From the NCBI GenBank assembly GCA_003545625.1, contig DODH01000029.1, positions 1 to 6,225 of the forward strand: DNA of 6,225 nucleotides, given 5' to 3'. The position numbers and the translations under genes were made by a program. How positions within the stretch are numbered: position 1 is the first letter of the stretch; each line of letters starts with the position of its first letter. The stretch is from Nitrospina sp. (GTDB taxonomy: Bacteria; Nitrospinota; Nitrospinia; Nitrospinales; VA-1). Under the pieces are notes generated by a model, which was given only the letters and a program-made list of their open reading frames with translations, was not told where the DNA came from and ran no database searches. Positions 1 through 5,873 of the stretch are shown one piece after another.

Positions 1-174
1 TATCATGATGTTCTGGCATCGGATGTGTTTGCCAATGGACTGCCTGTTGTTGGACTCAAGGCATTTGGTTTGAAGCCGGGAACCCACCTTAAGATTGAAC
101 TTTCTGACGTCCAGCGAGAGTTCTTTTCGCTTTATAGCCATGTCCCGTTATTCAAGCTGATTCTCAGCATCTAA
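1..174 (+). CDS. 3' end of an unidentified protein (partial, 57 residues visible)
   Basis: Frame 1 is open from the window edge to a TAA at 172-174, giving the last 57 residues of a protein whose start lies outside the window. The visible part reads as folded, mixed-composition protein (segments such as GLPVVGLKAFGLKPGTHLKI and a C-terminal SHVPLFKLILSI). It has no repeats and no cysteines, and ends in a short hydrophobic tail. The two lysine/glycine-rich turns followed by alternating hydrophobic residues suggest beta strands, but I do not recognise the family and assign no function. It converges on the cytochrome gene with only 6 bases between the stop codons, so its transcript must run into, or terminate within, the antisense of that gene. 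No other reading frame is open over this whole stretch with comparable codon character. Confidence 0.6.
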   Translation, partial: YHDVLASDVFANGLPVVGLKAFGLKPGTHLKIELSDVQREFFSLYSHVPLFKLILSI

Positions 175-180
175 ACTAGA

Positions 181-438
181 TCAAAACGGTTTGTCTGTGA
201 GGTCATGACAAAATGTGCAGGTTCCCATAGGACGGTGAGGCATGATGGGAATTTTCTCGATGGCTTGGATATGACATTCCATGCAGTCTTTTGCCGGAGT
301 GATTGCCTGATGATATTCTGATTTTCTAAAATCCGGTGCGGCGTTCATGAATGAATAGCTCAAGCTACCAATCACGCCAACCCCGATCAGGGACATAAAC
401 CTGTAAAAATTTCTTGTTCCGCTCGATTTTTTCGCCAC
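181..438 (-). CDS. Small dihaem c-type cytochrome, membrane-anchored or secreted (85 aa)
   Basis: The protein has a short basic N-terminus (MAKK...R), a hydrophobic segment at about residues 14-33 that is either a signal peptide or an uncleaved anchor, and then a short periplasmic part. That part carries two haem c attachment motifs, CMECH (52-56) and CTFCH (74-78). His43 and His68 are the obvious candidates for distal axial ligands, which would make both haems bis-histidine and low-potential. The role would be periplasmic electron transfer; donor and acceptor are not visible. The layout recalls the C-terminal haem core of NapB or NrfH-like dihaem/tetrahaem proteins but is far shorter, and the PH-x3-G-x-CxxCH stretch also resembles magnetochrome-type motifs. 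Neither assignment is secure. The start is GTG at 436-438; an in-frame TAA lies only 33 bases upstream, and a weak AGG sits about 12 bases before the GTG. It lies 107 bases downstream of ridA on the same strand, so it could be read from the same transcript or on its own. Confidence 0.8.
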   Translation of the reverse strand: MAKKSSGTRNFYRFMSLIGVGVIGSLSYSFMNAAPDFRKSEYHQAITPAKDCMECHIQAIEKIPIMPHRPMGTCTFCHDLTDKPF

Positions 439-476
439 AATAATTTTGCCTGTATGGGTTGAATTATTTTAAGCAT

Positions 477-532
477 GAGCAACGGCTCTTTCAGCCGAGA
501 GCATTTCTGTCAGCGGTAATAAGCTATTGCTC
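477..532 (-). repeat. Nested inverted repeats in the ridA-cytochrome gap (possible RNA structure)
   Basis: GAGCAA (477-482) is the exact reverse complement of TTGCTC (527-532). Directly inside the first arm is a perfect hairpin, CGGCT (483-487) and AGCCG (493-497), around a 5-base loop. A second GAGCA at 499-503 can also pair with the TGCTC at 528-532, so two mutually exclusive folds are possible in the transcript between ridA and the cytochrome gene. No U-run follows on the minus strand, so this is not a standard intrinsic terminator. It may be an mRNA processing or stability element, or chance. Confidence 0.3.
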
Positions 533-545
533 ACTGGCCCCACGC

Positions 546-926
546 CTAGTGGTGGGCAATCGCGTCAATTTCTACTTTTGCACCTTTAGGTAATGCCGCA
601 ACTTGCACACAGGCACGGGCGGGTTTGGTTTTTTCAAAAAACTTCTCGTAAACCTGGTTCATTCGGGAAAACTCACCGAGATCGGTCAGATAAACGGTGG
701 TTTTGATAACATGGTCCAGGCTCAGGCCACCTGCCTTTAAAATCGCTTCTATATTTTTAAGAACCCATTCGGTCTCTTCCTCAATTTCACCGTTCATCAT
801 CTCCATATTTTTCGGGTTCAGAGCAATCTGGCCTGATGTATACAGAAAATCACCAATGCAGATTGCCTGGGAATAGGGACCTATTGCTGATGGGGCTTCG
901 GATGTTTGAATGGGCTTTTTTTCCAT
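546..926 (-). CDS. ridA: RidA family reactive-intermediate (enamine/imine) deaminase
   Basis: At 126 residues this is the normal length for RidA (YjgF/YER057c/UK114). The family is a cytosolic homotrimer that hydrolyses reactive 2-aminoacrylate and related enamine/imine intermediates released by PLP enzymes, giving 2-ketoacids and ammonia and so protecting PLP enzymes from damage. Hallmarks seen are the IGPYSQA segment (residues 15-21), FLYTSGQIALNP (27-38), the VLKNIEAIL helix (55-63) and the C-terminal signature PARACVQVAALPKGAKVEID (102-121). The substrate-carboxylate arginine is Arg104 and the conserved acidic residue is Glu119, so the active site appears intact and of the true RidA subgroup. 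The ATG at 924-926 is supported by AGGA eight bases upstream. The recO stop is 19 bases upstream, so the gene is probably cotranscribed with recO. The 3' end carries a small GC hairpin around the TAG stop. Confidence 0.95.
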   Translation of the reverse strand: MEKKPIQTSEAPSAIGPYSQAICIGDFLYTSGQIALNPKNMEMMNGEIEEETEWVLKNIEAILKAGGLSLDHVIKTTVYLTDLGEFSRMNQVYEKFFEKTKPARACVQVAALPKGAKVEIDAIAHH

Positions 927-934
927 GATGGATT

Positions 935-938
935 TCCT
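935..938 (-). promoter_or_regulatory. Shine-Dalgarno site of ridA
   Basis: On the minus strand AGGA lies eight bases before the ridA ATG, inside the 19-base recO-ridA gap. It is the only well-placed canonical ribosome-binding motif I find in the window, and it fixes the ridA start. Confidence 0.6.
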
Positions 939-945
939 GTGGGTT

Positions 946-1707
946 TCAGCAAGAAAATTCTGCCATATTTTTAATAAAGGGGTAAGACTTTAACTCGCGG
1001 CCTAAATGAGAGAGAATCAGGCGATGGGTCACCTTCTCAATTTTATCCGTTTGGGATTTGGGGAATTTTAACCGTTCACAGGTTTTTATTTCCACATCCA
1101 GTAATTTTTTAATGTAGTTTCTTGTCCCTGTGCTGAATTGTATGTCGATCCTTGCCCTGTTGGAGCAGACATTGCATAGGATTCCATTGTGGGCATAACT
1201 GAAAGCTATCATGCCGTTTTCCGGTAGGCTCTTGCAAAGCACACAATGTTCAAGTTGTGGTGCATATCCAGATAACGACAGCAGTCGGATTTCAAAAAGC
1301 CGGCGCAGTGGTTCTAATTCGGTTTGTTGATTTAATGCGGCCAGTGACTGGTAAAGCAGAGCAAAAATTTTCTTTTCCCGGTGGCCTTCAAGAATCATTG
1401 AGTCGATCAGGTCCAGAAAATATACTCCCGTATAAAGTTTGTCAAAGTCATCACGGATTGTTTGAAACGATTCTATGATGTCACAATGATTCAAGCGGAA
1501 AAGACTCTGGTGTTCCTTGCCAAAATAAATCAGGTGAATCAGGGACATGGGTTCCAAGGCTCCCCAGAATCGGTTCTTAACTTTTCTGGCTCCCTTGGCA
1601 ACGCATTTAACTTTACCTTGGTTCTCGGTCATGAAAGTGACTAACCGGTCCGATTCAGAAAGGTTAATGCTTTTGATTACTAGTGCTCTGGTATTATAGA
1701 GGGCCAT
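946..1707 (-). CDS. recO: DNA repair protein RecO (RecFOR pathway)
   Basis: This 253-residue protein matches RecO, a cytosolic mediator that binds SSB-coated single-stranded DNA with RecR (and RecF), loads RecA at gaps and anneals complementary strands. The N-terminus (about 1-80) shows the OB-fold pattern with the typical opening TRALVIKSINLSESDRLVTF, followed by GKVKCVAKGARK, a basic strand expected to contact DNA. The helical C-terminal domain includes LRRLFEIRLLSLSGYAPQLEHC (135-155) and a four-cysteine zinc site: Cys155, Cys158, Cys178 and Cys181. All four ligands are present, as in zinc-containing RecO proteins. The ATG start (1705-1707) overlaps the TAA of the upstream methyltransferase gene as TAATG, which points to translational coupling; the only SD-like bases are a weak GGA further upstream. 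Length and domain order are normal for the family. Confidence 0.95.
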   Translation of the reverse strand: MALYNTRALVIKSINLSESDRLVTFMTENQGKVKCVAKGARKVKNRFWGALEPMSLIHLIYFGKEHQSLFRLNHCDIIESFQTIRDDFDKLYTGVYFLDLIDSMILEGHREKKIFALLYQSLAALNQQTELEPLRRLFEIRLLSLSGYAPQLEHCVLCKSLPENGMIAFSYAHNGILCNVCSNRARIDIQFSTGTRNYIKKLLDVEIKTCERLKFPKSQTDKIEKVTHRLILSHLGRELKSYPFIKNMAEFSC

Positions 1708-2249
1708 TAACTTGTTTTTTCCAAGCCTAAAAGGTAACGCTTTATCTGTATGCCCCCGGTATATCCTCCCAGTTCGCCGTTTTCACGGACCACCCTGTGG
1801 CAGGGGATGATGATGGAAAGTGGATTTTGGCCGTTTGCGTTGCCTACGGCTCTGGCTGAATCGGGGTTGTTTATGGATTGGGCCAGCCATTTATAGCTTC
1901 GAGTAACGCCATAGGGGATGGTCAGAAGGCCTTTCCATACTTTTTGTTGGAAAGGAGTTCCCAGCCGCAAATCCAATGGGAATTTAAAGGCTCTCAGTTC
2001 GCCTTTGAAGTAGCTTTGAAACTGTTTGATGAGGATATCAAAATATTGCGGATCTTTTTTGATTTGAAATTTTTGACAACCCAGATTTTCAACTAAAAGT
2101 TTTTCAAAAGCTTTTTCACTGGCAATCTTATTTGCTATTCGTATAAGCCCTTTTTTTGTCGCAGCAAGACCCGTTAATCCGATTGGGTTTTTGAAGACGG
2201 TGTAAAAAACCGTTTCATTATTCAGGTTGTGGTTATAATTTTTTTTCAT
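1707..2249 (-). CDS. ogt: Methylated-DNA--protein-cysteine methyltransferase (Ogt/MGMT family)
   Basis: The protein is a suicidal repair enzyme that moves the alkyl group from O6-alkylguanine (and O4-alkylthymine) to its own cysteine. Numbering from the ATG at 2247-2249 (180 residues), the C-terminal ATase domain shows FQQKVWKGLLTIPYGVTRSY (100-119), ARAVGNANGQNP (132-143) with the recognition-helix arginine at Arg133, and the active site IIPCHRVV (147-154) with acceptor Cys150, followed by GGYTGG (161-166). An N-terminal half resembling the Ogt ribonuclease-like domain begins ETVFYTVFKNPIG. The frame stays open to a TTG at 2319-2321, which would add 24 residues and overlap dctM by 20 bases. 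I prefer the ATG because the extra residues do not look like family sequence and 180 residues is typical. No good Shine-Dalgarno precedes either start. It is coupled to recO through a TAATG overlap. Confidence 0.93.
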   Translation of the reverse strand: MKKNYNHNLNNETVFYTVFKNPIGLTGLAATKKGLIRIANKIASEKAFEKLLVENLGCQKFQIKKDPQYFDILIKQFQSYFKGELRAFKFPLDLRLGTPFQQKVWKGLLTIPYGVTRSYKWLAQSINNPDSARAVGNANGQNPLSIIIPCHRVVRENGELGGYTGGIQIKRYLLGLEKTS

Positions 2250-2301
2250 GCCGCAAGAATAACATAGGTTCTGAATCCGGAGAATAGGAATCCGGGTGTT
2301 G

Positions 2302-3558
2302 TTAATCTGAAATCCATTCAATCAGGAAGAGGCTGATTCCTGGTATATAAGTTATTAAAATAAGCCCGATTAACCGCAACCCTAAAAATGGCAGAACCGC
2401 TTTGTATAGTTTTATTACGGGCTTGTTAAACCGGGTGCTGGCAATAAAAAGATTGATCCCAACTGGAGGTGTTGAATAACCAATCTCCAGATTAGTCAGG
2501 AAAATGATGCCAAGGTGCACCATATTGATATCAAAACTCTGTGCAATTGGGATAATAAGCGGGACGACCACGATGATTGCCGAAAATATATCCATCGTAC
2601 AACCCACAATCAGGAGAAAAACATTTAAGACCATCAAAAATGTCATAGGATCATGGATATATTGTTTCATTGTCTCCAGTATGGTCATGGGTATTTGTTC
2701 ATCCACCAGGTAGTTGGTAAAACCCATTGCGGTTCCCAGAATGATGAGAATGGTGCCTACCAATACCATGCTTTCTTTCATCAGGCCTGGTAAATCCTGG
2801 ATCATGTGCAAATCTTTGTAGATGAAGGCCTGAATCAGAATCACATAGACCACAGTTACGGATGCGGCTTCGGTAACGGTGAAGAATCCTCCATAAATAC
2901 CTCCCAATACTATAAAGGGGAGGGGCAGTTCCCAAACAGCTTCTATCAAGGCTGATTTGGCTTCAGGCCAGTTGATACTTTTCCGGTACTGGGGGCTTTG
3001 AGAGATAGCGAATGCCGAGACGATCAGAATCATGAGAAGGCCAGGAAAAATGCCGGCAATAAACAGCTTGTCCACACTAACCTGGGCGACAAGGCCATAT
3101 AAAATGAGTGGCAGGGAAGGGGGAAATAAAAGGCCCAGACTTCCTGATGAAGTGATCAATCCCAGAGAAAAGTTTTCACCATATTTTTCTTTTAGCAACA
3201 AGGGATATAACAAACCTCCCAGGGCGATGATGGTCACTCCGGAAGCTCCTGTCAGGGCTGTAAAAAAAGCGCAGGCCATCAGGATTGCCAGTGGGATACC
3301 TCCGGGGGCACCGCGCAATATGGACTGGGAGATTCGTGTCAAACGTTGGGGCGTTTTGCCATGGGCGAGAATAAATCCGGAAAAGGTAAATAGAGGAATG
3401 GCGATGAGTGTCGGATTGCTGGCCACCCGGTATAGTTCAACAAATATTGCTGCCGAATCAATTTCGGCATTGTAAAAAGAGAGAAGGGCCGAGAGGCCAA
3501 TAATTGCAAACAGGGGGACCCCCAGCAAGGCCAGCAGTATGATGCCGAAGGCGATCAT
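2302..3558 (-). CDS. dctM: TRAP transporter large permease subunit (DctM family)
   Basis: This 418-residue, very hydrophobic protein has the length and motifs of DctM/TRAP large subunits, the inner-membrane ion-coupled permease that takes substrates (often C4-dicarboxylates or other organic acids) from a periplasmic binding protein. I see about twelve hydrophobic segments and the two family repeats. The first half has LIAIPLFTFSGFILAHG (51-67), then GASGVTIIALGGLLYPLLL (104-122), and SSGSLGLLFPPSLPLILYG with the conserved PPS. The second half has EIGYSTPPVGINLF, the matching PPVG motif. The start ATG (3556-3558) overlaps the dctQ TAA as TAATG, so the two subunits are translationally coupled, as expected for proteins made in equal amounts. 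The substrate cannot be read from the permease. No dctP is adjacent on either side. Confidence 0.95.
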   Translation of the reverse strand: MIAFGIILLALLGVPLFAIIGLSALLSFYNAEIDSAAIFVELYRVASNPTLIAIPLFTFSGFILAHGKTPQRLTRISQSILRGAPGGIPLAILMACAFFTALTGASGVTIIALGGLLYPLLLKEKYGENFSLGLITSSGSLGLLFPPSLPLILYGLVAQVSVDKLFIAGIFPGLLMILIVSAFAISQSPQYRKSINWPEAKSALIEAVWELPLPFIVLGGIYGGFFTVTEAASVTVVYVILIQAFIYKDLHMIQDLPGLMKESMVLVGTILIILGTAMGFTNYLVDEQIPMTILETMKQYIHDPMTFLMVLNVFLLIVGCTMDIFSAIIVVVPLIIPIAQSFDINMVHLGIIFLTNLEIGYSTPPVGINLFIASTRFNKPVIKLYKAVLPFLGLRLIGLILITYIPGISLFLIEWISD

Positions 3559-4049
3559 TATTGTGGTTGCTCGGAGTCGTCTTTAACGAAAGCGACCCCA
3601 CTTATAATAAAACGTATAGCGATAACTATGAAACTATAGGGCAGAATAGTCTGGAAGATCCAGACGGGAAGATCAAGAAAAAGAATGGATTCCGAATCCT
3701 TTTCGAACAGCACGAATGACCAGGCCGCCCATGCCAGGAAACCACTGATTATGCCGGCGCAAAATCTTGTAAATGCTTTAATCATTCGTTTCCAAAAAAG
3801 GGACGATGGATTGGCAAAAACCTCAATCGAAATATGTTTGTCATGCCTCACTGCCATAGAGGCTCCCAAAAACCCCACCCAGAGAACCCATTGACGAAGC
3901 AGAGTGTCTCCCCATACAATTCCCATGTTGAAAAGGTTTCTCAGCAACATTTGACTAAATGAAAGCAAAATCATGAGGCTCAGGATCAAGACAATCAGGT
4001 GGCCTTCAATTTTTTCCAGAAATCGGTCAACTTGCTTTAAGATATGCAT
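3558..4049 (-). CDS. dctQ: TRAP transporter small permease subunit (DctQ family)
   Basis: From the ATG at 4047-4049 this is a 163-residue membrane protein with the four-helix plan of DctQ. There are hydrophobic segments at about residues 17-38, 53-68, 96-115 and 130-152, with the typical amphipathic opening QVDRFLEKIEGHL just before helix 1. The family-characteristic stretch LLRQWVLWVGFLGASMAVRH followed by DKHISIEVF joins helix 2 to the cytoplasmic or interface loop. DctQ forms the scaffold partner of DctM. The frame extends to a TTG at 4101-4103, but that codon lies upstream of where transcription would start from the TATAAT at 4106-4111, and the extra 18 residues do not match the family opening. 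The ATG is therefore favoured, leaving a leader of about 50 bases. It is the first gene of the minus-strand block and is followed directly by dctM. Confidence 0.9.
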   Translation of the reverse strand: MHILKQVDRFLEKIEGHLIVLILSLMILLSFSQMLLRNLFNMGIVWGDTLLRQWVLWVGFLGASMAVRHDKHISIEVFANPSSLFWKRMIKAFTRFCAGIISGFLAWAAWSFVLFEKDSESILFLDLPVWIFQTILPYSFIVIAIRFIISGVAFVKDDSEQPQ

Positions 4050-4105
4050 GAACAACAAGGTTGGGTAAATGGGAATGGAAAATTTGCGGGCTATCCCCCT
4101 CAATT

Positions 4106-4111
4106 ATTATA
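4106..4111 (-). promoter_or_regulatory. Candidate -10 box for the dctQ-dctM-ogt-recO-ridA block
   Basis: The minus strand reads TATAAT exactly here, a perfect sigma-70 -10 hexamer 56 bases upstream of the preferred dctQ ATG. Transcription would begin near 4099. The -35 position with a 17-base spacer reads CAGGGT, a poor match, so the promoter may need an activator, or the hexamer may be chance in AT-rich DNA. Confidence 0.45.
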
Positions 4112-4113
4112 CT
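4108..4113 (+). promoter_or_regulatory. Candidate -10 box for the SUMF1-coiled coil-sppA operon
   Basis: The plus strand reads TATACT, five of six matches to TATAAT, with TTGCGG 18 bases upstream (4084-4089) as a weak -35. Transcription would begin near 4120, giving a leader of about 32 bases to the ATG at 4152. It overlaps the opposite-strand -10 by four bases, so the two promoters could not be occupied at once. Confidence 0.35.
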
Positions 4114-4151
4114 AATAATAAGTGGATAACCCTGCGTTATATAAAAGAATT

Positions 4152-4943
4152 ATGAAATATTTTTATTGCATTTGCGGTCTGGTGGTTTTGGTTGCTGTAA
4201 TGTTTTCCAGGGCCGAGGCTGCCACCCACCCTGAAATGGCCTATTTTCCTGCAGGCGATTTTGAGATGGGAAGCCCCGATGAGGAAGGGAAAACCAATGA
4301 GCATCCCCGGCATAATGTTTATCTGGATGCCTTTTATATAGACAAGTATGAAGTGACTTTTAAGGATTTTGAGGAATATTTGGCCGCTAACCCAAAACAA
4401 CATCCAACGATAACAGGCTGGTATGACCGCAAAGCGCGGCCTGATATGGTGAATAATCCTATATTCGGGCTTCAATGGAAGCGCTGCAAAAAATATTGTG
4501 AGTGGACCAAGAAGCGCTTGCCCACGGAAGCTGAATGGGAACGTACGGCAAAAGGTATTGAAAAGCGAAAGTATCCCTGGGGCAACGAGCCTCCCGATGA
4601 CCAACGGGCTAACTTCGGCAATTGTTGTTTTATAAACAGGGGGACGGTGCTCTCTCAAGTGGGTAGTTTTGACCAGGGCAAAACTCCGCAGGGAGTGTTT
4701 GATCTTGGGGGCAATGTTGCCGAATGGGTTTATGATTGGTATGATAAAAATTATTATAAGAAAGGGCCCTACAAAAACCCCAAAGGGCCAGAAAAAGGTA
4801 AATACCACGTTATTCGTGGGGGGGCCTGGAACAGCCTTCCCGTTTACCTCCGTTCTTCCAGCCGCTACGGGGATAGTGACGCCAAGGACTATTATGGTAT
4901 AGGGTGTCGTTGTGCCAAAAGTGTAGATAACCTATCTCAATAA
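4152..4943 (+). CDS. Exported SUMF1/FGE-fold protein lacking the catalytic cysteines
   Basis: From the ATG at 4152 the product has 263 residues. A signal peptide covers 1-23 (MKYF, hydrophobic core CICGLVVLVAVMF, then SRAEA with cleavage likely after Ala23), so the protein acts in the periplasm. The rest is one complete SUMF1 (FGE-sulfatase) domain: MAYFPAGDFEMGSP (29-42), FYIDKYEVT (61-69), KRLPTEAEWE (121-130), YPWGNE (141-146), GVFDLGGNVAEWVYDWY (181-197), RGGAW (222-226) and the final GCRCA (251-255, usually GFRCA). In my hand alignment to human FGE, the copper-binding Cys336/Cys341 positions are Ser228 and Leu233, so formylglycine synthesis is unlikely. No HxxxHxE iron site of EgtB-type enzymes is seen either. 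Its role may be structural or binding. A GTG at 4122 could add 10 residues, but it sits almost at the predicted transcript start. Confidence 0.9.
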   Translation: MKYFYCICGLVVLVAVMFSRAEAATHPEMAYFPAGDFEMGSPDEEGKTNEHPRHNVYLDAFYIDKYEVTFKDFEEYLAANPKQHPTITGWYDRKARPDMVNNPIFGLQWKRCKKYCEWTKKRLPTEAEWERTAKGIEKRKYPWGNEPPDDQRANFGNCCFINRGTVLSQVGSFDQGKTPQGVFDLGGNVAEWVYDWYDKNYYKKGPYKNPKGPEKGKYHVIRGGAWNSLPVYLRSSSRYGDSDAKDYYGIGCRCAKSVDNLSQ

Positions 4944-4964
4944 CATTAATTTAGAAATTTTATT

Positions 4965-5873
4965 ATGGACGATCTGGATAAAACCCTGGATATGATGGAG
5001 CGGGATAAATGCACGACCCTGCTGGCTGAAAATTCGGTGCGTTTGAAAAAGAACAATATAAGATTCACCACGGCTGATAAAAAACATTCTCAAGAACATT
5101 TGGATGCCCAACAGGTTTCCTACGAAAAGTTAATTCGGACACTTATAAGGCAACTTGTCGGGATTGAAAAAAAGATCCGCTTGAAATATCTTGTCCCTCT
5201 GGAAAATTTAAGAGCTAACAATCTGAGGGCCAGCTGGAATACTGAGGTTGAAGGTGTCCTGAAGGATTTTAAGAAAAAATACAGGGCTGTCCACAAACAA
5301 AGAGGGAGTGTTGAGGAGTTTGATAAAAGGGTTTCACAAATGCTTGCTGGGGCTAAAATCTCGGTGGACACAGAAGTGACAAAATTGAAGCATAAGCTGG
5401 AAACTGAAATTGGGACCTCTGAAAAATTTCAACCTTCTGAGTTGAGCAAAATATACGGAGTGGATGAGCCCGTATTGGTTGATTTGCAGATTATAGATCC
5501 TTTGCAGGATATGCGCATTTTGTTCAAAAAACTGGAGGATTCAGGTTGTGATGGAGAAGTTTTTGTCTCTCTTAATGAAATTATCCAAATGTATGCGAAG
5601 GAGATTAGAAATGTGGAAAGCACTGTCTGGTCGGGCCGCTCTGTAGATCAGCGTAAGGAAACTAAAATGCGTGTTGCAAAATTGAGTTTAAATTTAAAGG
5701 AAATTGTTCTTAGTCTGCATGATTTAGCCAGACAGGCTCTGTTGGAAAAGGAAAAGCGCAATGAAGAGATCATTTTGAAGATTCGTAGCAATCTTGAAAA
5801 GCTCTTTAAGTCAGTGGAGGACTCTGAACCCTTGCAGAATAAACTTGAGCCTTTTTGGGGTGTTTTAAATTAG
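4965..5873 (+). CDS. Uncharacterised helical/coiled-coil protein (302 aa)
   Basis: I do not recognise this protein. It has no signal peptide or membrane segment and should be cytoplasmic. Composition is rich in Lys, Glu, Leu, Asp and Arg and poor in Gly and Pro. Long stretches show heptad-like spacing of hydrophobic residues: about 40-78, 93-148, 180-220 and 228-285. The picture is of several long helices, with a central non-helical hinge near 151-180 (QPSELSKIYGVDEPVLVDLQ). The first 35 residues are acidic then basic. Only two cysteines (16 and 195) occur, and no catalytic or nucleotide-binding motif is seen. The ATG is 21 bases after the SUMF1 stop, with no recognisable Shine-Dalgarno. The sppA start follows 26 bases after its own stop, so it is probably cotranscribed with two envelope genes. 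A structural, scaffold or adaptor role is the most that can be inferred. Confidence 0.75.
   Translation: MDDLDKTLDMMERDKCTTLLAENSVRLKKNNIRFTTADKKHSQEHLDAQQVSYEKLIRTLIRQLVGIEKKIRLKYLVPLENLRANNLRASWNTEVEGVLKDFKKKYRAVHKQRGSVEEFDKRVSQMLAGAKISVDTEVTKLKHKLETEIGTSEKFQPSELSKIYGVDEPVLVDLQIIDPLQDMRILFKKLEDSGCDGEVFVSLNEIIQMYAKEIRNVESTVWSGRSVDQRKETKMRVAKLSLNLKEIVLSLHDLARQALLEKEKRNEEIILKIRSNLEKLFKSVEDSEPLQNKLEPFWGVLN

Larger units (their letters stand above)
4104..4121. repeat. Perfect inverted repeat in the divergent dctQ/SUMF1 promoter region
   Basis: TTATTAT (4104-4110) and ATAATAA (4115-4121) are exact reverse complements around the 4-base spacer ACTA. The element lies between the two divergent genes and overlaps a -10-like hexamer on each strand, which is where a dimeric repressor or activator could act. 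AT-only arms also arise by chance in promoter DNA, so an operator role is inference. Confidence 0.4.

Noticed and set aside
156..168. Perfect 5-bp hairpin GCTGA-TTC-TCAGC near the end of the first gene as a terminator
   Set aside because: It is short, lies before the stop codon of the plus-strand gene, and has no U-run on either side. Probably chance.
181..438. Calling the mini-cytochrome NapB or a magnetosome protein
   Set aside because: It is much shorter than NapB, there are no nap or magnetosome genes in the window, and the similarity is confined to short haem-site motifs.
536..556. GC-rich hairpin around the ridA stop (GCCCAC with GTGGGGC) as an intrinsic terminator
   Set aside because: On the minus strand it is followed by CAGTGAGCAATAG with no U-run, so it does not fit an intrinsic terminator.
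2250..2321. 24-residue N-terminal extension of the methyltransferase from the TTG at 2319-2321, with a CxxC-like LCYSCG
   Set aside because: It overlaps the end of dctM, has no ribosome-binding site and does not match Ogt N-termini. The lone CxxC has no partner ligands. The ATG at 2247-2249 gives the usual length.
3032..3475. Plus-strand open frame of 147 codons within dctM
   Set aside because: It lies antisense to the conserved DctM core, has low-complexity Pro/Arg-rich content and no recognisable motif or start context.
4137..4808. Minus-strand open frame of 223 codons opposite the SUMF1 gene
   Set aside because: It is fully antisense to a well-supported SUMF1 domain, its sequence has no family features, and its hydrophobic look comes from reading Lys/Asp/Glu-rich codons backwards.
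4152..4943. Calling the SUMF1 protein a formylglycine-generating enzyme or an EgtB-type sulfoxide synthase
   Set aside because: The FGE cysteine pair and the EgtB HxxxHxE iron motif are both absent, so only the fold is supported.
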